A stretch of 64,000 bases of DNA, from the NCBI RefSeq assembly GCF_030814835.1, contig NZ_JAUSVS010000001.1, positions 246,001 through 310,000 on the forward strand, written 5' to 3'. Positions within the stretch are counted from its first letter, which is position 1; the number at the start of each line of letters is the position of its first letter. Source of the DNA: Caulobacter ginsengisoli. Lineage in GTDB: Bacteria > Pseudomonadota > Alphaproteobacteria > Caulobacterales > Caulobacteraceae. Position numbers and translations under genes: made by a program. The notes beneath the pieces are model-generated. The model saw nothing but the letters and a program-made list of their open reading frames with translations. It did no database searches and was not told the origin of the DNA. This document shows, one piece after another, positions 43,442 to 51,724 of the stretch.

Positions 43442-45022
43442 ATGGATCTCGCCGAGACAGACCTCACCCAGCGCCTGGACGCCGCCGCTCTGACGGGGAT
43501 GCAGTTCGCCGTCTGGGCCGGGCGGATCGGCGACAAGCCGGCGGTTATCGATCCCGACGGGACGGCCCACAGCTTCGCCGCCGTGAACGCCAACGCCAAC
43601 CGCTTGGTGCGGCTGCTGCGCGCGCGGGGGCTGGGCGTGGGGGATTCGGTGGCGCTGGTCTGTTCCAACCGGGTGGAGTTCGTCGAGGTGCTGGCGGCGA
43701 CCCTGCGGTGCGGGATGCGGCTGACGCCGGTCAACTGGCATCTGTCGGCGGACGAGATCAGCTATATCATCCGGGATTGCGAGGCCAGGGCGGTGATCGC
43801 CGAGGCGCGGGTCGGGGCGGTCCCTGAGGCGGTGGCGGGATGTCCGGGGCTGAGCGTGAAGCTGGCGGTCGGCGGGGCGATCGAGGGGTTCGAGGACTAT
43901 GCGGCGGCCCTGGAGTCGTTCGACGGGGCCGACATCGCCGACCCCGTGCTGGGCAACGGCATGATGTACACCTCCGGCACCACCGGACGGCCCAAGGGGG
44001 TGTATCGTGCCGTTCCCGTGGTGACGCCCTTCGCCACCTATCTGGGGCGTGCCTACGAGCCCGGCGCCTCGATCCAGATGTGTGCGGGGCCGGCCTATCA
44101 CGCCGCGCCCCTGGCCTTCGACGTGCGGGCGGCAATGGCGGCCGGGGCGGCGCTGGTGTTTATCGACCGCTGGGATTCCGAGGGCGTGCTGCGGACAATC
44201 TCCGAGCGCGGGGTGACCCACTTCCACTTGGTGCCGATCATGTTCCAGCGGCTGCTGGCCCTGCCGGACGCGGTGAAGGCCCGCTACCCCATCGATCATG
44301 TGAAGTTCATCGTCCACGGCGCCGCGCCCTGTCCGCCGGAGGTCAAGCGGGCGATGATCGACTGGTTCGGGCCGGTGCTGACCGAATACTATGCCGGCTC
44401 CGAGGGCGGGGCGGGGTTCTTCATCGACAGCCATGAATGGCTGAAGAAGCCCGGCAGCGTCGGCAAGCGGCCGGCCCTGCTGGGGGTGCGCATCCTGGAC
44501 GAGGCGGGGCGGGACCTGCCGAACGGGGAGGCGGGGGCCATCTATCACCAGCTGCCGCCGGGCGGCGGGTTCAGCTATTTCAAGGACGAGGCCAAGACGG
44601 CCGCCTCGCGGGTCGACGACTATTTCAGCATGGGCGACGTCGGCTATTTCGACGAGGACGACTACCTGTTCCTGACCGGCCGCAACGCCGAGACCATCAT
44701 CTCTGGCGGGGTCAACATCTATCCCCAGGAGATCGACAACGAACTGGTCAAGCACCCCGCCGTGGCCGACTCGGCCACCGTCGGCGTGCCGCACGACGAG
44801 TGGGGCGAGCAGGTGAGGGCGGTCATCCTGCTGAAGGACGGCCATGAGCCCGGCGACGCTCTGGCCGACGAAATCCTGGCCTTCGCCCGCGCCAACCTGC
44901 CTGGCTTCAAGGTCCCGCGCGGCGTCGACTTCGTCAGCGACCTGCCCCGGTCCGAGGCCGGCAAGATCCAGCGCGGCAAGGTGCGGGCGCCCTACTGGGA
45001 AGGCCGGGCGCGGCAGATCTGA
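43442..45022 (+). CDS. Acyl-CoA synthetase (AMP-forming)
   Basis: 526 residues. The AMP-binding motif MYTSGTTGRPKG (near 180), the YYAGSEGG motif, and the GDVGYFDEDDYLFLTGR hinge followed by a Lys in SEAGKIQRGK, the catalytic lysine of the C-terminal domain, define an intact ANL enzyme. It activates a fatty or aromatic acid to the CoA ester. It follows the reductase genes, split from them by the inverted-repeat element. Confidence 0.88.
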   Translation: MDLAETDLTQRLDAAALTGMQFAVWAGRIGDKPAVIDPDGTAHSFAAVNANANRLVRLLRARGLGVGDSVALVCSNRVEFVEVLAATLRCGMRLTPVNWHLSADEISYIIRDCEARAVIAEARVGAVPEAVAGCPGLSVKLAVGGAIEGFEDYAAALESFDGADIADPVLGNGMMYTSGTTGRPKGVYRAVPVVTPFATYLGRAYEPGASIQMCAGPAYHAAPLAFDVRAAMAAGAALVFIDRWDSEGVLRTISERGVTHFHLVPIMFQRLLALPDAVKARYPIDHVKFIVHGAAPCPPEVKRAMIDWFGPVLTEYYAGSEGGAGFFIDSHEWLKKPGSVGKRPALLGVRILDEAGRDLPNGEAGAIYHQLPPGGGFSYFKDEAKTAASRVDDYFSMGDVGYFDEDDYLFLTGRNAETIISGGVNIYPQEIDNELVKHPAVADSATVGVPHDEWGEQVRAVILLKDGHEPGDALADEILAFARANLPGFKVPRGVDFVSDLPRSEAGKIQRGKVRAPYWEGRARQI

Positions 45023-45101
45023 CGGGGCCTTGCAACGGCGGGGCCCAGGGCCGACCTTAACCCTGCCATCGCCTGGGGCGGCGGCGGCGTTCGGGGGACC
45101 A

Positions 45102-45797
45102 GTGCAGATCATCGAGAGTTCGGTCATGGGCGTCCGGGCCGCGCGCTGGCGGCTCAGGCGCCACGGATCGCCGGTCGAGGTGACCCTGTTTCCGATGATC
45201 CATGTCGGCGAACCGGCCTTTTATCGCGAGGTCTTCGACGACGCCTTCACCCACGACGTGGCGCTGACCGAGGGGGTCAATTCGCCGATCGTGCGCCGGC
45301 TGACGACCTCCTATCGCTGGATGCTGAAGTCGCCGCGCCTGGACCTGGCGCTGCAGCCCCGCACCCCGCCCGACACTGCCGCCCGCATCGTCCATGCCGA
45401 CCTGACCGAGGAGGAGCTGGCCGAGGCCTGGCGCAAGGTTCCGCTCTGGATGCGGCTGCTGATGGGGGTGATCTCACCCTATATCGGCCTACAGCGCCGC
45501 TGGTTCGGCACACGGGCGAGCCTGGCCAAGGGCATGGGGATGGACGACGCCCCCAGCCTGGAAGAACTGCTCGGCTTCAGCCCGGCGGCCGAAGGGCTCA
45601 ACGAGGTCATCGTGCAAATCCGCGACCGCCGGCTGATCGAGCGACTGGGCGAGGTGCTCGACGCGGCAGGCGAGACCCCCAGCCGCATCTCGGTGGTCTA
45701 TGGCGCCGGTCACATGCGGGCGGTGCTGAGATTCCTGATCAAGACGCGGGGGTTCCAGATCGAGGACGGGCGCTGGAACACGGTGTTTTCGCTGTAG
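45102..45797 (+). CDS. TraB-like domain hypothetical protein
   Basis: 231 residues from GTG 45102 (GGGGGA upstream); an ATG at 45126 is an alternative. VTLFPMIHVGEPAFYREVF at the start and SVVYGAGHMRAVLRFL at the end match the paired His/Gly motifs of the TraB/PrgY-GumN-like superfamily. No signal peptide. Function is unknown. Confidence 0.65.
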   Translation: MQIIESSVMGVRAARWRLRRHGSPVEVTLFPMIHVGEPAFYREVFDDAFTHDVALTEGVNSPIVRRLTTSYRWMLKSPRLDLALQPRTPPDTAARIVHADLTEEELAEAWRKVPLWMRLLMGVISPYIGLQRRWFGTRASLAKGMGMDDAPSLEELLGFSPAAEGLNEVIVQIRDRRLIERLGEVLDAAGETPSRISVVYGAGHMRAVLRFLIKTRGFQIEDGRWNTVFSL

Positions 45798-45920
45798 CCG
45801 ACCTCAGCCGGGTCGCAGGCCAGCCACTCGCCGGCGGCCCAGAGCCGTCGGCGTGACCTCGGTCACGGCGCTGGCGGCGGCTGGCCGGCAGACTGGGTCT
45901 GTTCACGGAGAACATTTCCC

Positions 45921-46700
45921 ATGGCCTACGCAATCGAACTGGAGTTCCGCTCCAGCCTGACCCAGACCCAGCGGTCGGCGTTCGAACGGGCGGCCCGGCG
46001 CTGGATGTCGGTGATCGTCGGGGATCTGCCCCGCATCCAGATCAACGGCCGGACCATCGAGGGGCTGCTGATCAGCGCCGAGGTCGTGCCGATCGACGGC
46101 CGGGGCAACATCCTGGGACAGTCCGGCCCGACCTTTCTGCGCGGCGAGGCGGCGGGTGTCGCCGCCTATCTGCCGGCCCAGGGCGAGATGAAATTCGACA
46201 TCGCCGACGTTGCCGACATGGAGGCGAAGGGCACCCTCGACGATGTGATCGCCCATGAGATGGGGCACGTCATCGGCTTCGGCATGATCTGGGCGCAGAA
46301 GCGTCTGTTGAAGGGGGCCGGCTCGGTCAACCCGCTGTTCCTCGGCGCCCAGGCCATGGCGGCCTACCGCGCCCTGGCCGGCCCGGGCGCCTCGGCGGTG
46401 CCGGTGGAGGAAGGCGGAACCCTGGGCTCGCGCGACGCCCACTGGCGGGACGCGCTGTTCGGCAATGAACTGATGACCGGGGCGCTGCTGACGCCCGGAA
46501 ATCCCCTTTCGGCCCTGACCGTCGCCAGCCTGGGCGACCTCGGCTACGGCGTCAATTCGCAGGCCGCCGAACCCTATGCCCTGCCCGACCATGCAAAGCT
46601 GGTGGCCAGCGCCGCCCTGGCCAAGGCCGAGAAGGCGGAGCGGGGCAAGATGTGGTCGACCGTGCCCAGCGTGCTGCCCGACCAGGCTTTGGTCGATTGA
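45921..46700 (+). CDS. Leishmanolysin-like (M8-type) zinc metalloprotease
   Basis: 259 residues. VIAHEMGHVIGFG supplies the HExxHxxG zinc site (near 113), and DAHWRDALFGNELMTG supplies a possible third ligand, as in bacterial leishmanolysin-like proteins. No signal peptide is seen: the protein begins MAYAIELEFRSSLT, so secretion by a leaderless route or a cytoplasmic role is possible. A strong hairpin follows the stop. Confidence 0.75.
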   Translation: MAYAIELEFRSSLTQTQRSAFERAARRWMSVIVGDLPRIQINGRTIEGLLISAEVVPIDGRGNILGQSGPTFLRGEAAGVAAYLPAQGEMKFDIADVADMEAKGTLDDVIAHEMGHVIGFGMIWAQKRLLKGAGSVNPLFLGAQAMAAYRALAGPGASAVPVEEGGTLGSRDAHWRDALFGNELMTGALLTPGNPLSALTVASLGDLGYGVNSQAAEPYALPDHAKLVASAALAKAEKAERGKMWSTVPSVLPDQALVD

Positions 46701-46713
46701 AGCGGGTTTTCCG

Positions 46714-46741
46714 GCCCGCCGTGACGGGCGTCACGGCGGGC
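46714..46741 (+). terminator. Hairpin after the metalloprotease gene
   Basis: Perfect 12-bp inverted repeat (GCCCGCCGTGAC / GTCACGGCGGGC) with a 4-base loop, no T run. It probably ends or stabilises the transcript. Confidence 0.5.
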
Positions 46742-46794
46742 GGCCCCTAGGCCGGCCATGCTGCGGAGCAAGATGCAATTCCTAGGAGGGGATC

Positions 46795-48477
46795 ATGAAG
46801 CGCAAGTGTCTGACCGTGTCGAGCCTGGCCCTGCTGGCCGGGATGACCGCCGCCTGTGGCACCAGCTCGATGGTGCGGTCCAGCCAGGGGGCGCTGACGC
46901 CCGGCAAGGGCGAGCGCTTCTATGTCAGCTATCCGCTGGCCATCACCCAGCTGAAGGTCACGCTCGGCCCCGCCGCGGAAGCCGAGGCCCCCGCGCCGGA
47001 GGCTGAGACGCCGCCGGCGGCCGATGCGGCCGGAACGGCCGGAGCGGCCACGCCGGCCGCGGCGGGTGACGCCGCCGCGGCGCCCGCGGTCACGCCGCCG
47101 GCCAAGAAGCCGGCCGCCAAGACAGCGAAGACGGCGACACCCGCGACAACTCCAGCCGCCGGGCCGCCGGCGTCGGACAACTGCCAGGCGCTGAAGAAGG
47201 CCTATTCGACCAAGGCCGACGAGCAGACGGCGGGGCTGCTGGCCTACCAGGCCGACCTGGCCAAGCTCTACGCCCTGGCCCTGGGCCCGCCTGGCACGCT
47301 GGACAGCCTCAAGGAACAGACGGCCGCCCGCACCCTCGACAAGAGCCTGGATGCGCAGGTCAAGCTGGCCGATCTGCGCGCGGCCCAAGGCGCGGCGCTG
47401 GTCCAGGCCTACAGGGACGCCAACTGCGTCAAGCCCTTCGTCCTGTCCTTCGCCACCAAGGCGGTTCCCTCGCCGGACAATGTCGTCGCCCTGTATGTGA
47501 AGGACGACGGCTATTCCTCGGACAAGATCGACATCAAGTTCGACGACCAGGGGCTGCCGACCATGGTCAGTTCCTCGGCGGCGGACCAGTCCGGAGAGGC
47601 GCTCACCCAGGCGTTCAAGACGGTCGGCGCGGTGGCCGGCCTGGCCAATCCCAGTCTGGGCGGGGTCGCGGTAGGCGGGGCCGCATCGGTCGTGGGCGCT
47701 GACCTCAATCCGCCACACCGGGTCGCCAACAAGCTGGTCGCCGAACCGGAGATCGCCTTCAGCATAGCCCTGAAGGCGCGCGCCGACGCCTATCTGGCGA
47801 CCAAGCTGCGGACCCTGCCGGCCCTGGAACCCAGGGCGCCGGCCCAGCCCTATGTCATCAACATCAACAGCCCTGATCTGCTGAACGCCGGCGCTTCGGC
47901 CTGGGTGGAGATGTTCCCGGGCCAGGGCTACTGGCTGCAGGTCAGCTGCGCCACCCCGCCGGCGGCCGGCGGTGGCGGCTCGGGCGCCACGGGCTTCCTG
48001 GTTTCGCGGCCGCGCGGCTGCACCGCCTGGGTCAGGCGCGTGGATCCCACGGCGCCGGCAGCAGCGGCGCCAGCGGGGCCGCCGGTGGGTTCGGACGCCA
48101 GGGTGGCCTTCCTGGCCCTCGATCCGCGCGATCCCCAGGCCCTGCCGTTGATGCGGACCCGGCAGGTCACCCGGGTGCAGAAATACGAGCTGAAGGACGG
48201 GCAGGTGCAGTCGGTGGCCTATGACAAGCCCAGCGACGCCGCGGCGGGCTGGACGCTGGTCCCGAAACTGGTGCCGGCGGCCATTTCCGGGATTTCGGAA
48301 TCGATCAGGGGCCAGAAGGGCCTGGTCGACGACCGCAAGGAACTGCTCGCCTCGCAGAAGGCGCAGATCACCTCGCAGCAGGAGCTGCTCAAGGCGCAAC
48401 AGGACCTGATCCAGGCCCGCAAGGACGCCAAGAAGCCGCCGGCGAAAGAGGAGCCGGCGCCCGCCCCGGCCTCCTGA
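46795..48477 (+). CDS. Large lipoprotein of unknown function
   Basis: 560 residues. Lipobox LLAGMTAAC gives an acylated Cys near 22. Positions about 65-125 are Ala/Pro/Thr/Lys-rich low complexity, probably a wall-spanning linker. The middle (DNCQALKKAYSTKADEQ, GLLAYQADLAKLYALAL) is helical, and the last 70 residues (KELLASQKAQITSQQELL) form a coiled coil ending in Pro/Ala/Lys. It is followed, after a hairpin, by another unknown envelope gene. No family recognised. Confidence 0.65.
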   Translation: MKRKCLTVSSLALLAGMTAACGTSSMVRSSQGALTPGKGERFYVSYPLAITQLKVTLGPAAEAEAPAPEAETPPAADAAGTAGAATPAAAGDAAAAPAVTPPAKKPAAKTAKTATPATTPAAGPPASDNCQALKKAYSTKADEQTAGLLAYQADLAKLYALALGPPGTLDSLKEQTAARTLDKSLDAQVKLADLRAAQGAALVQAYRDANCVKPFVLSFATKAVPSPDNVVALYVKDDGYSSDKIDIKFDDQGLPTMVSSSAADQSGEALTQAFKTVGAVAGLANPSLGGVAVGGAASVVGADLNPPHRVANKLVAEPEIAFSIALKARADAYLATKLRTLPALEPRAPAQPYVININSPDLLNAGASAWVEMFPGQGYWLQVSCATPPAAGGGGSGATGFLVSRPRGCTAWVRRVDPTAPAAAAPAGPPVGSDARVAFLALDPRDPQALPLMRTRQVTRVQKYELKDGQVQSVAYDKPSDAAAGWTLVPKLVPAAISGISESIRGQKGLVDDRKELLASQKAQITSQQELLKAQQDLIQARKDAKKPPAKEEPAPAPAS

Positions 48478-48483
48478 CGGTTC

Positions 48484-48519
48484 GGGCCGCCGCGGACAGA
48501 CCGTCCCGGCGGCCCTTTC
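48484..48519 (+). terminator. Terminator after the lipoprotein gene
   Basis: GGCCGCCGCGGAC / GTCCCGGCGGCC stem with one bulged base, followed by CTTTCT. Confidence 0.55.
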
Positions 48520-48603
48520 TCGCGGTTAACCTGCCGGTTGTTCGCTCTTCACGCGGGGGCGCGCCCGTCGCATGTTGGCGGCGGGACTGTGAGGGGGCGT
48601 AGC

Positions 48604-49584
48604 ATGGCTGACGAGAGCAACGACGAGGGGGGGCTGTTCATCCAGCCCCGGACGACCGGGGCCCGCAAGGCCGCAAAGGCGCGCAAGGGCGGGGTGCCGG
48701 TGTGGCTGGCCTTTCTGGCTTCGCTGGCGACGGCGGCGGCCTCGGCCATGGCCAGCTCGGCGACCACCAGCTTCATCGACCGCGACATCGCCTCGCGCCA
48801 GCAGAGCCTGAAGGCCTTCGAGGGGCGGCGGGCCAACCTCAACCGCTTTACCGACAAGGTGATCATCGACCGCATCAACGCCCTGGACAGCGCCTTCGAT
48901 GTGCTGAGCTCCCCAGCCGGCTGGCGCGACGCCAACGAGGCCCTGGCCGAGGCGCGGGCCGCCCAGCAGGTGTTCCAGGAGACCGAGGGCCAGTTCCGCT
49001 TCGACATCGGCGACTATGACAAGGCGATCTACCGGCCGATCAACAACACCCTGGTGCTGGCCATCATCCCGTCGTTCGACCGTCTGGAAGGGTGCCTGCG
49101 CCAGACCCGCAATGTCCGCTTCTCGGTCGGCCCGGCGGCGGCGCAGGGGGCGATGGACAGCTGCCTGACCAACGCCGCCGGTCAGCCGCTGAAGGTCGAG
49201 GGCGAGCTCAAGCGTTTGCGGACCTGCGTGCGCAGCTTCGCCTACAATCTGAAATTCCCGCAGCAGTCGATCGCCGAAAGCCTGACCGTCAACCTGCAGT
49301 CCGGCTTCTGGCAGCGGGCCGTGGCGGTGATCAAGAGCCGCCAGCCGGGCGGGGTCGCCGACCAGGTCGGCCTCTCGCGCCTGGTCAGCGACGAGAAGAT
49401 GAGGGCCTTTGCCGCCGCCCTGCCGGCTGAGCTGGACAACAACTGCGGCCTGCTGAAGGTGAAGAACTACGGGGCGATGAACGTGCCCCCGCCGCCGCTG
49501 ATCGCGCCGCCGGCCCCGGTTCCGCTCGTGCCGCCGCCGGTGGTCATCGAGCCGTTGCCGAACGTCGCGCCCGCCACCCACTGA
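48604..49584 (+). CDS. Single-pass membrane protein of unknown function
   Basis: 326 residues from ATG 48604. A basic N-terminus (GARKAAKARKGG) precedes one membrane segment (VPVWLAFLASLATAAASAM, about 32-50), so the bulk is likely periplasmic with N-terminus inside. The body is helical with five cysteines, and the end is a proline-rich tail (PPPPLIAPPAPVPLVPPP). It shares context, style and size class with the preceding lipoprotein. No family recognised. Confidence 0.6.
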   Translation: MADESNDEGGLFIQPRTTGARKAAKARKGGVPVWLAFLASLATAAASAMASSATTSFIDRDIASRQQSLKAFEGRRANLNRFTDKVIIDRINALDSAFDVLSSPAGWRDANEALAEARAAQQVFQETEGQFRFDIGDYDKAIYRPINNTLVLAIIPSFDRLEGCLRQTRNVRFSVGPAAAQGAMDSCLTNAAGQPLKVEGELKRLRTCVRSFAYNLKFPQQSIAESLTVNLQSGFWQRAVAVIKSRQPGGVADQVGLSRLVSDEKMRAFAAALPAELDNNCGLLKVKNYGAMNVPPPPLIAPPAPVPLVPPPVVIEPLPNVAPATH

Positions 49585-49638
49585 GGGAACCCGACTCGGC
49601 CTCCTGCCGTTGCCTAGGGGCAATCGAGGAGGTGCGTC

Positions 49639-49953
49639 ATGGATCATATCGCGCTCAGCCCAGCCTTCGAGTCCGACCTGGATGAGGTTTTCGCCTTCGC
49701 CCAGGCCCCTGAGGGCGAGGCCGACGACCATCGGGTCATGGAGGTGCTGGAACGCTTTAGGGCCGGCTACGAGGCCCTGTCGGCCGCCGCCGCTCGCTCG
49801 CCCACCGTGGCCGAGAAGCTGGCCGAGCTGGACAGCCACATCCGCGATGTCGCCGAGCGCCGCGAGACCGAGCGTCACGCCAACGACATGTCCCACCCGC
49901 CCGGCCAGGACGGGGTAGGGCCGCTACTGGGCTGGGATGTGCGCGGAGCCTAG
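49639..49953 (+). CDS. Small hypothetical protein
   Basis: 104 residues with a good AGGAGG ribosome site. Acidic and helical throughout (SDLDEVFAFAQ, EVLERFRAGYEAL, VAEKLAELDSHI), with no membrane segment or cysteine. It starts 54 bases after the previous gene. Function is unknown. Confidence 0.6.
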   Translation: MDHIALSPAFESDLDEVFAFAQAPEGEADDHRVMEVLERFRAGYEALSAAAARSPTVAEKLAELDSHIRDVAERRETERHANDMSHPPGQDGVGPLLGWDVRGA

Positions 49954-49988
49954 GTAGCGCCCCGCCAGCGGGGCGGCTACGAAACGCA

Positions 49989-50699
49989 ATGACGTTTCGC
50001 CGGGCCGCCCTCGTCGTCCTGATCCTGGTCCTGCTGGCGCCGCTGGCCCTGGCGGGCGGGTGGCAGGCCTTTCTGCGCTTCCAGCCTGACCGCCAGCGCT
50101 ATCCGGTGCGGGGCATTGACGTCTCGCATCACCAGGGCGCCATCGACTGGCCGGCCGTGGCCGCCGACGACGTGGCCTTCGCCTACCTCAAGGCCAGCGA
50201 GGGGGGCGATCATCGTGATCGCCAGTTCGCCATGAACTGGCGGGCCGCGCGGCAGGCCGGGGTGAGGGTGGGGGCCTATCATTATTTCACCCTCTGCCGC
50301 CCCGGGGTCGATCAGGCGCGCAACTTCCTGGCCACCACGCCGCCGGACGTCGACGCCCTGCCGCCGGTGGTCGATCTGGAGTTCGGTGGCAACTGCGGGA
50401 CCCGTCCCGACGGCGCGGCCCTGCGCCTCCAGCTGGACGCCTTCCTGGGGCCGGTCGAACAGCGGGCCGGCCGTCCCGCCGTCCTCTACATGACCGACGA
50501 ATTCCGCCGGGCCTATGGCGGCGTCCTGCCGGACCGCCCGCAATGGCGGCGCTCCATCGTGTTCAAGCCTTCGGGCCGGACGGCCTGGACGATCTGGCAG
50601 TTCCACAACCGCGGGCGGGTGGCCGGGATCAAGGGGCCGGTGGACCTGAACCTGTTCGCGGGCGACCGGGCGGCGTTCGACCGCTGGGCAGGGCCCTAA
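49989..50699 (+). CDS. GH25-family lysozyme-like protein
   Basis: 236 residues. An N-terminal membrane anchor or signal (RRAALVVLILVLLAPLALAG) is followed by the GH25 fold: GIDVSHHQGAIDW, a YLKASEG strand, VVDLEFGG with the catalytic Asp-x-Glu pair, and WQFHNRGRVAGIKGPVDLNLF at the end. It likely cleaves peptidoglycan in the periplasm. The stop overlaps that of the convergent response regulator. Confidence 0.88.
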   Translation: MTFRRAALVVLILVLLAPLALAGGWQAFLRFQPDRQRYPVRGIDVSHHQGAIDWPAVAADDVAFAYLKASEGGDHRDRQFAMNWRAARQAGVRVGAYHYFTLCRPGVDQARNFLATTPPDVDALPPVVDLEFGGNCGTRPDGAALRLQLDAFLGPVEQRAGRPAVLYMTDEFRRAYGGVLPDRPQWRRSIVFKPSGRTAWTIWQFHNRGRVAGIKGPVDLNLFAGDRAAFDRWAGP

Positions 50700-51133
50700 A
50701 CGTACGCCGACTGCCGGTCGATGATCGGCGGCGGCATCACCAGGCCTGGGCTCGGCCGCCGCAGCAGGCGCTGGACGCGGCTCAGCACGTCGGCGCCGCT
50801 GAAGGGTTTGGCCAGGCAGTCGCGGGCGCCGTGCTTGACCGCCTGCTGCACCTGTTCGGCCGAGAGGCCCCTGCCGGTCACCAGGGCGGGGACGGCGAAC
50901 GGGGCCCGGGGATTGATGAACTGCAGCACTTCCAGCCCGCTTAGGTCGGGCAGGTTCAGGTCGATGACCAGGGCGCTGGGGCGGAGATTGCGCAGCACCT
51001 CCAGCGCCTGGCGGCCGGTGCGGGCGACCGTGGTCGAATAGCCGACCACGTCCAGCCGGATCTGGACCATCTCCAGAACCGCCCGGTCGCTCTCCACGAC
51101 CATTACCTGCAGACCTCGCGTATCGTATTCCAT
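50696..51133 (-). CDS. Single-domain response regulator
   Basis: 145 residues. Receiver domain with the phosphorylated Asp in ALVIDLNLPD, an acidic pair near ESD and the conserved Lys in LAKPFSG. There is no output domain; the tail is RRPSPGLVMPPP. It lies two bases downstream of an unknown gene on the same strand, so the two are co-transcribed. Confidence 0.85.
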   Translation of the reverse strand: MEYDTRGLQVMVVESDRAVLEMVQIRLDVVGYSTTVARTGRQALEVLRNLRPSALVIDLNLPDLSGLEVLQFINPRAPFAVPALVTGRGLSAEQVQQAVKHGARDCLAKPFSGADVLSRVQRLLRRPSPGLVMPPPIIDRQSAYV

Positions 51134-51135
51134 GG

Positions 51136-51528
51136 TCAGAACAGGTCCAGGTCGCCAGGGTCACTACGGTCTTGGAGCCCGGCCTCTTCGCCGCCCAGCG
51201 CCACATGCATGCGGTCCGCCAGGTCGCCCAGGGTGATGTCCGCCAGGGCCGGGCCGACCGGGGCCACGGCGTCGGCCGGGGCGTCGCCGCCCAGCCGGCG
51301 GGCGAAAGCCGACAGGCTGGTCAGGTGCTGAGCCAGCAGATCGACGGCGTGCATGCCGACGATCAGCCGCTCGCGCTTTTCCGGCGGCACGGTCGGCATC
51401 AGCTCGCCGATCAGCGTGTCCAGGAAGATGCAACGGGCCCCGGCCAGCTCGATCTCATTGGAGAGGACATCGAACGTCGCGGCGACGCTCGGCTCCAGGG
51501 TCGGGGTCACACGGGCGGGGGCGCTCAA
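51136..51528 (-). CDS. Hypothetical protein coupled to a response regulator
   Basis: 130 residues, mostly helical, Leu/Ala-rich, with no HTH or catalytic motif. The Asp-rich C-terminus (SDPGDLDLF) is a short acidic tail. Position directly before a lone receiver suggests a partner or phosphatase, but sequence alone does not show this. Confidence 0.6.
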   Translation of the reverse strand: MSAPARVTPTLEPSVAATFDVLSNEIELAGARCIFLDTLIGELMPTVPPEKRERLIVGMHAVDLLAQHLTSLSAFARRLGGDAPADAVAPVGPALADITLGDLADRMHVALGGEEAGLQDRSDPGDLDLF

Positions 51529-51724
51529 CGCGGTTCTCCAATCTTACGCGGTTATCCTGGCGGGATGAGGCTAACGAGGCATGAACATTGTGCGTGGGCG
51601 CGGCAAATCGTCCAATCTTAACCCAGATTGGGGTTGGTCCGTTTACGGAGTAAAAAACCGGTTGCCAAAGCGGCGCCAGACGTTCACCTAAACACTTGAG
51701 GCGGCGGGTGAATCCCGCTGGGGG

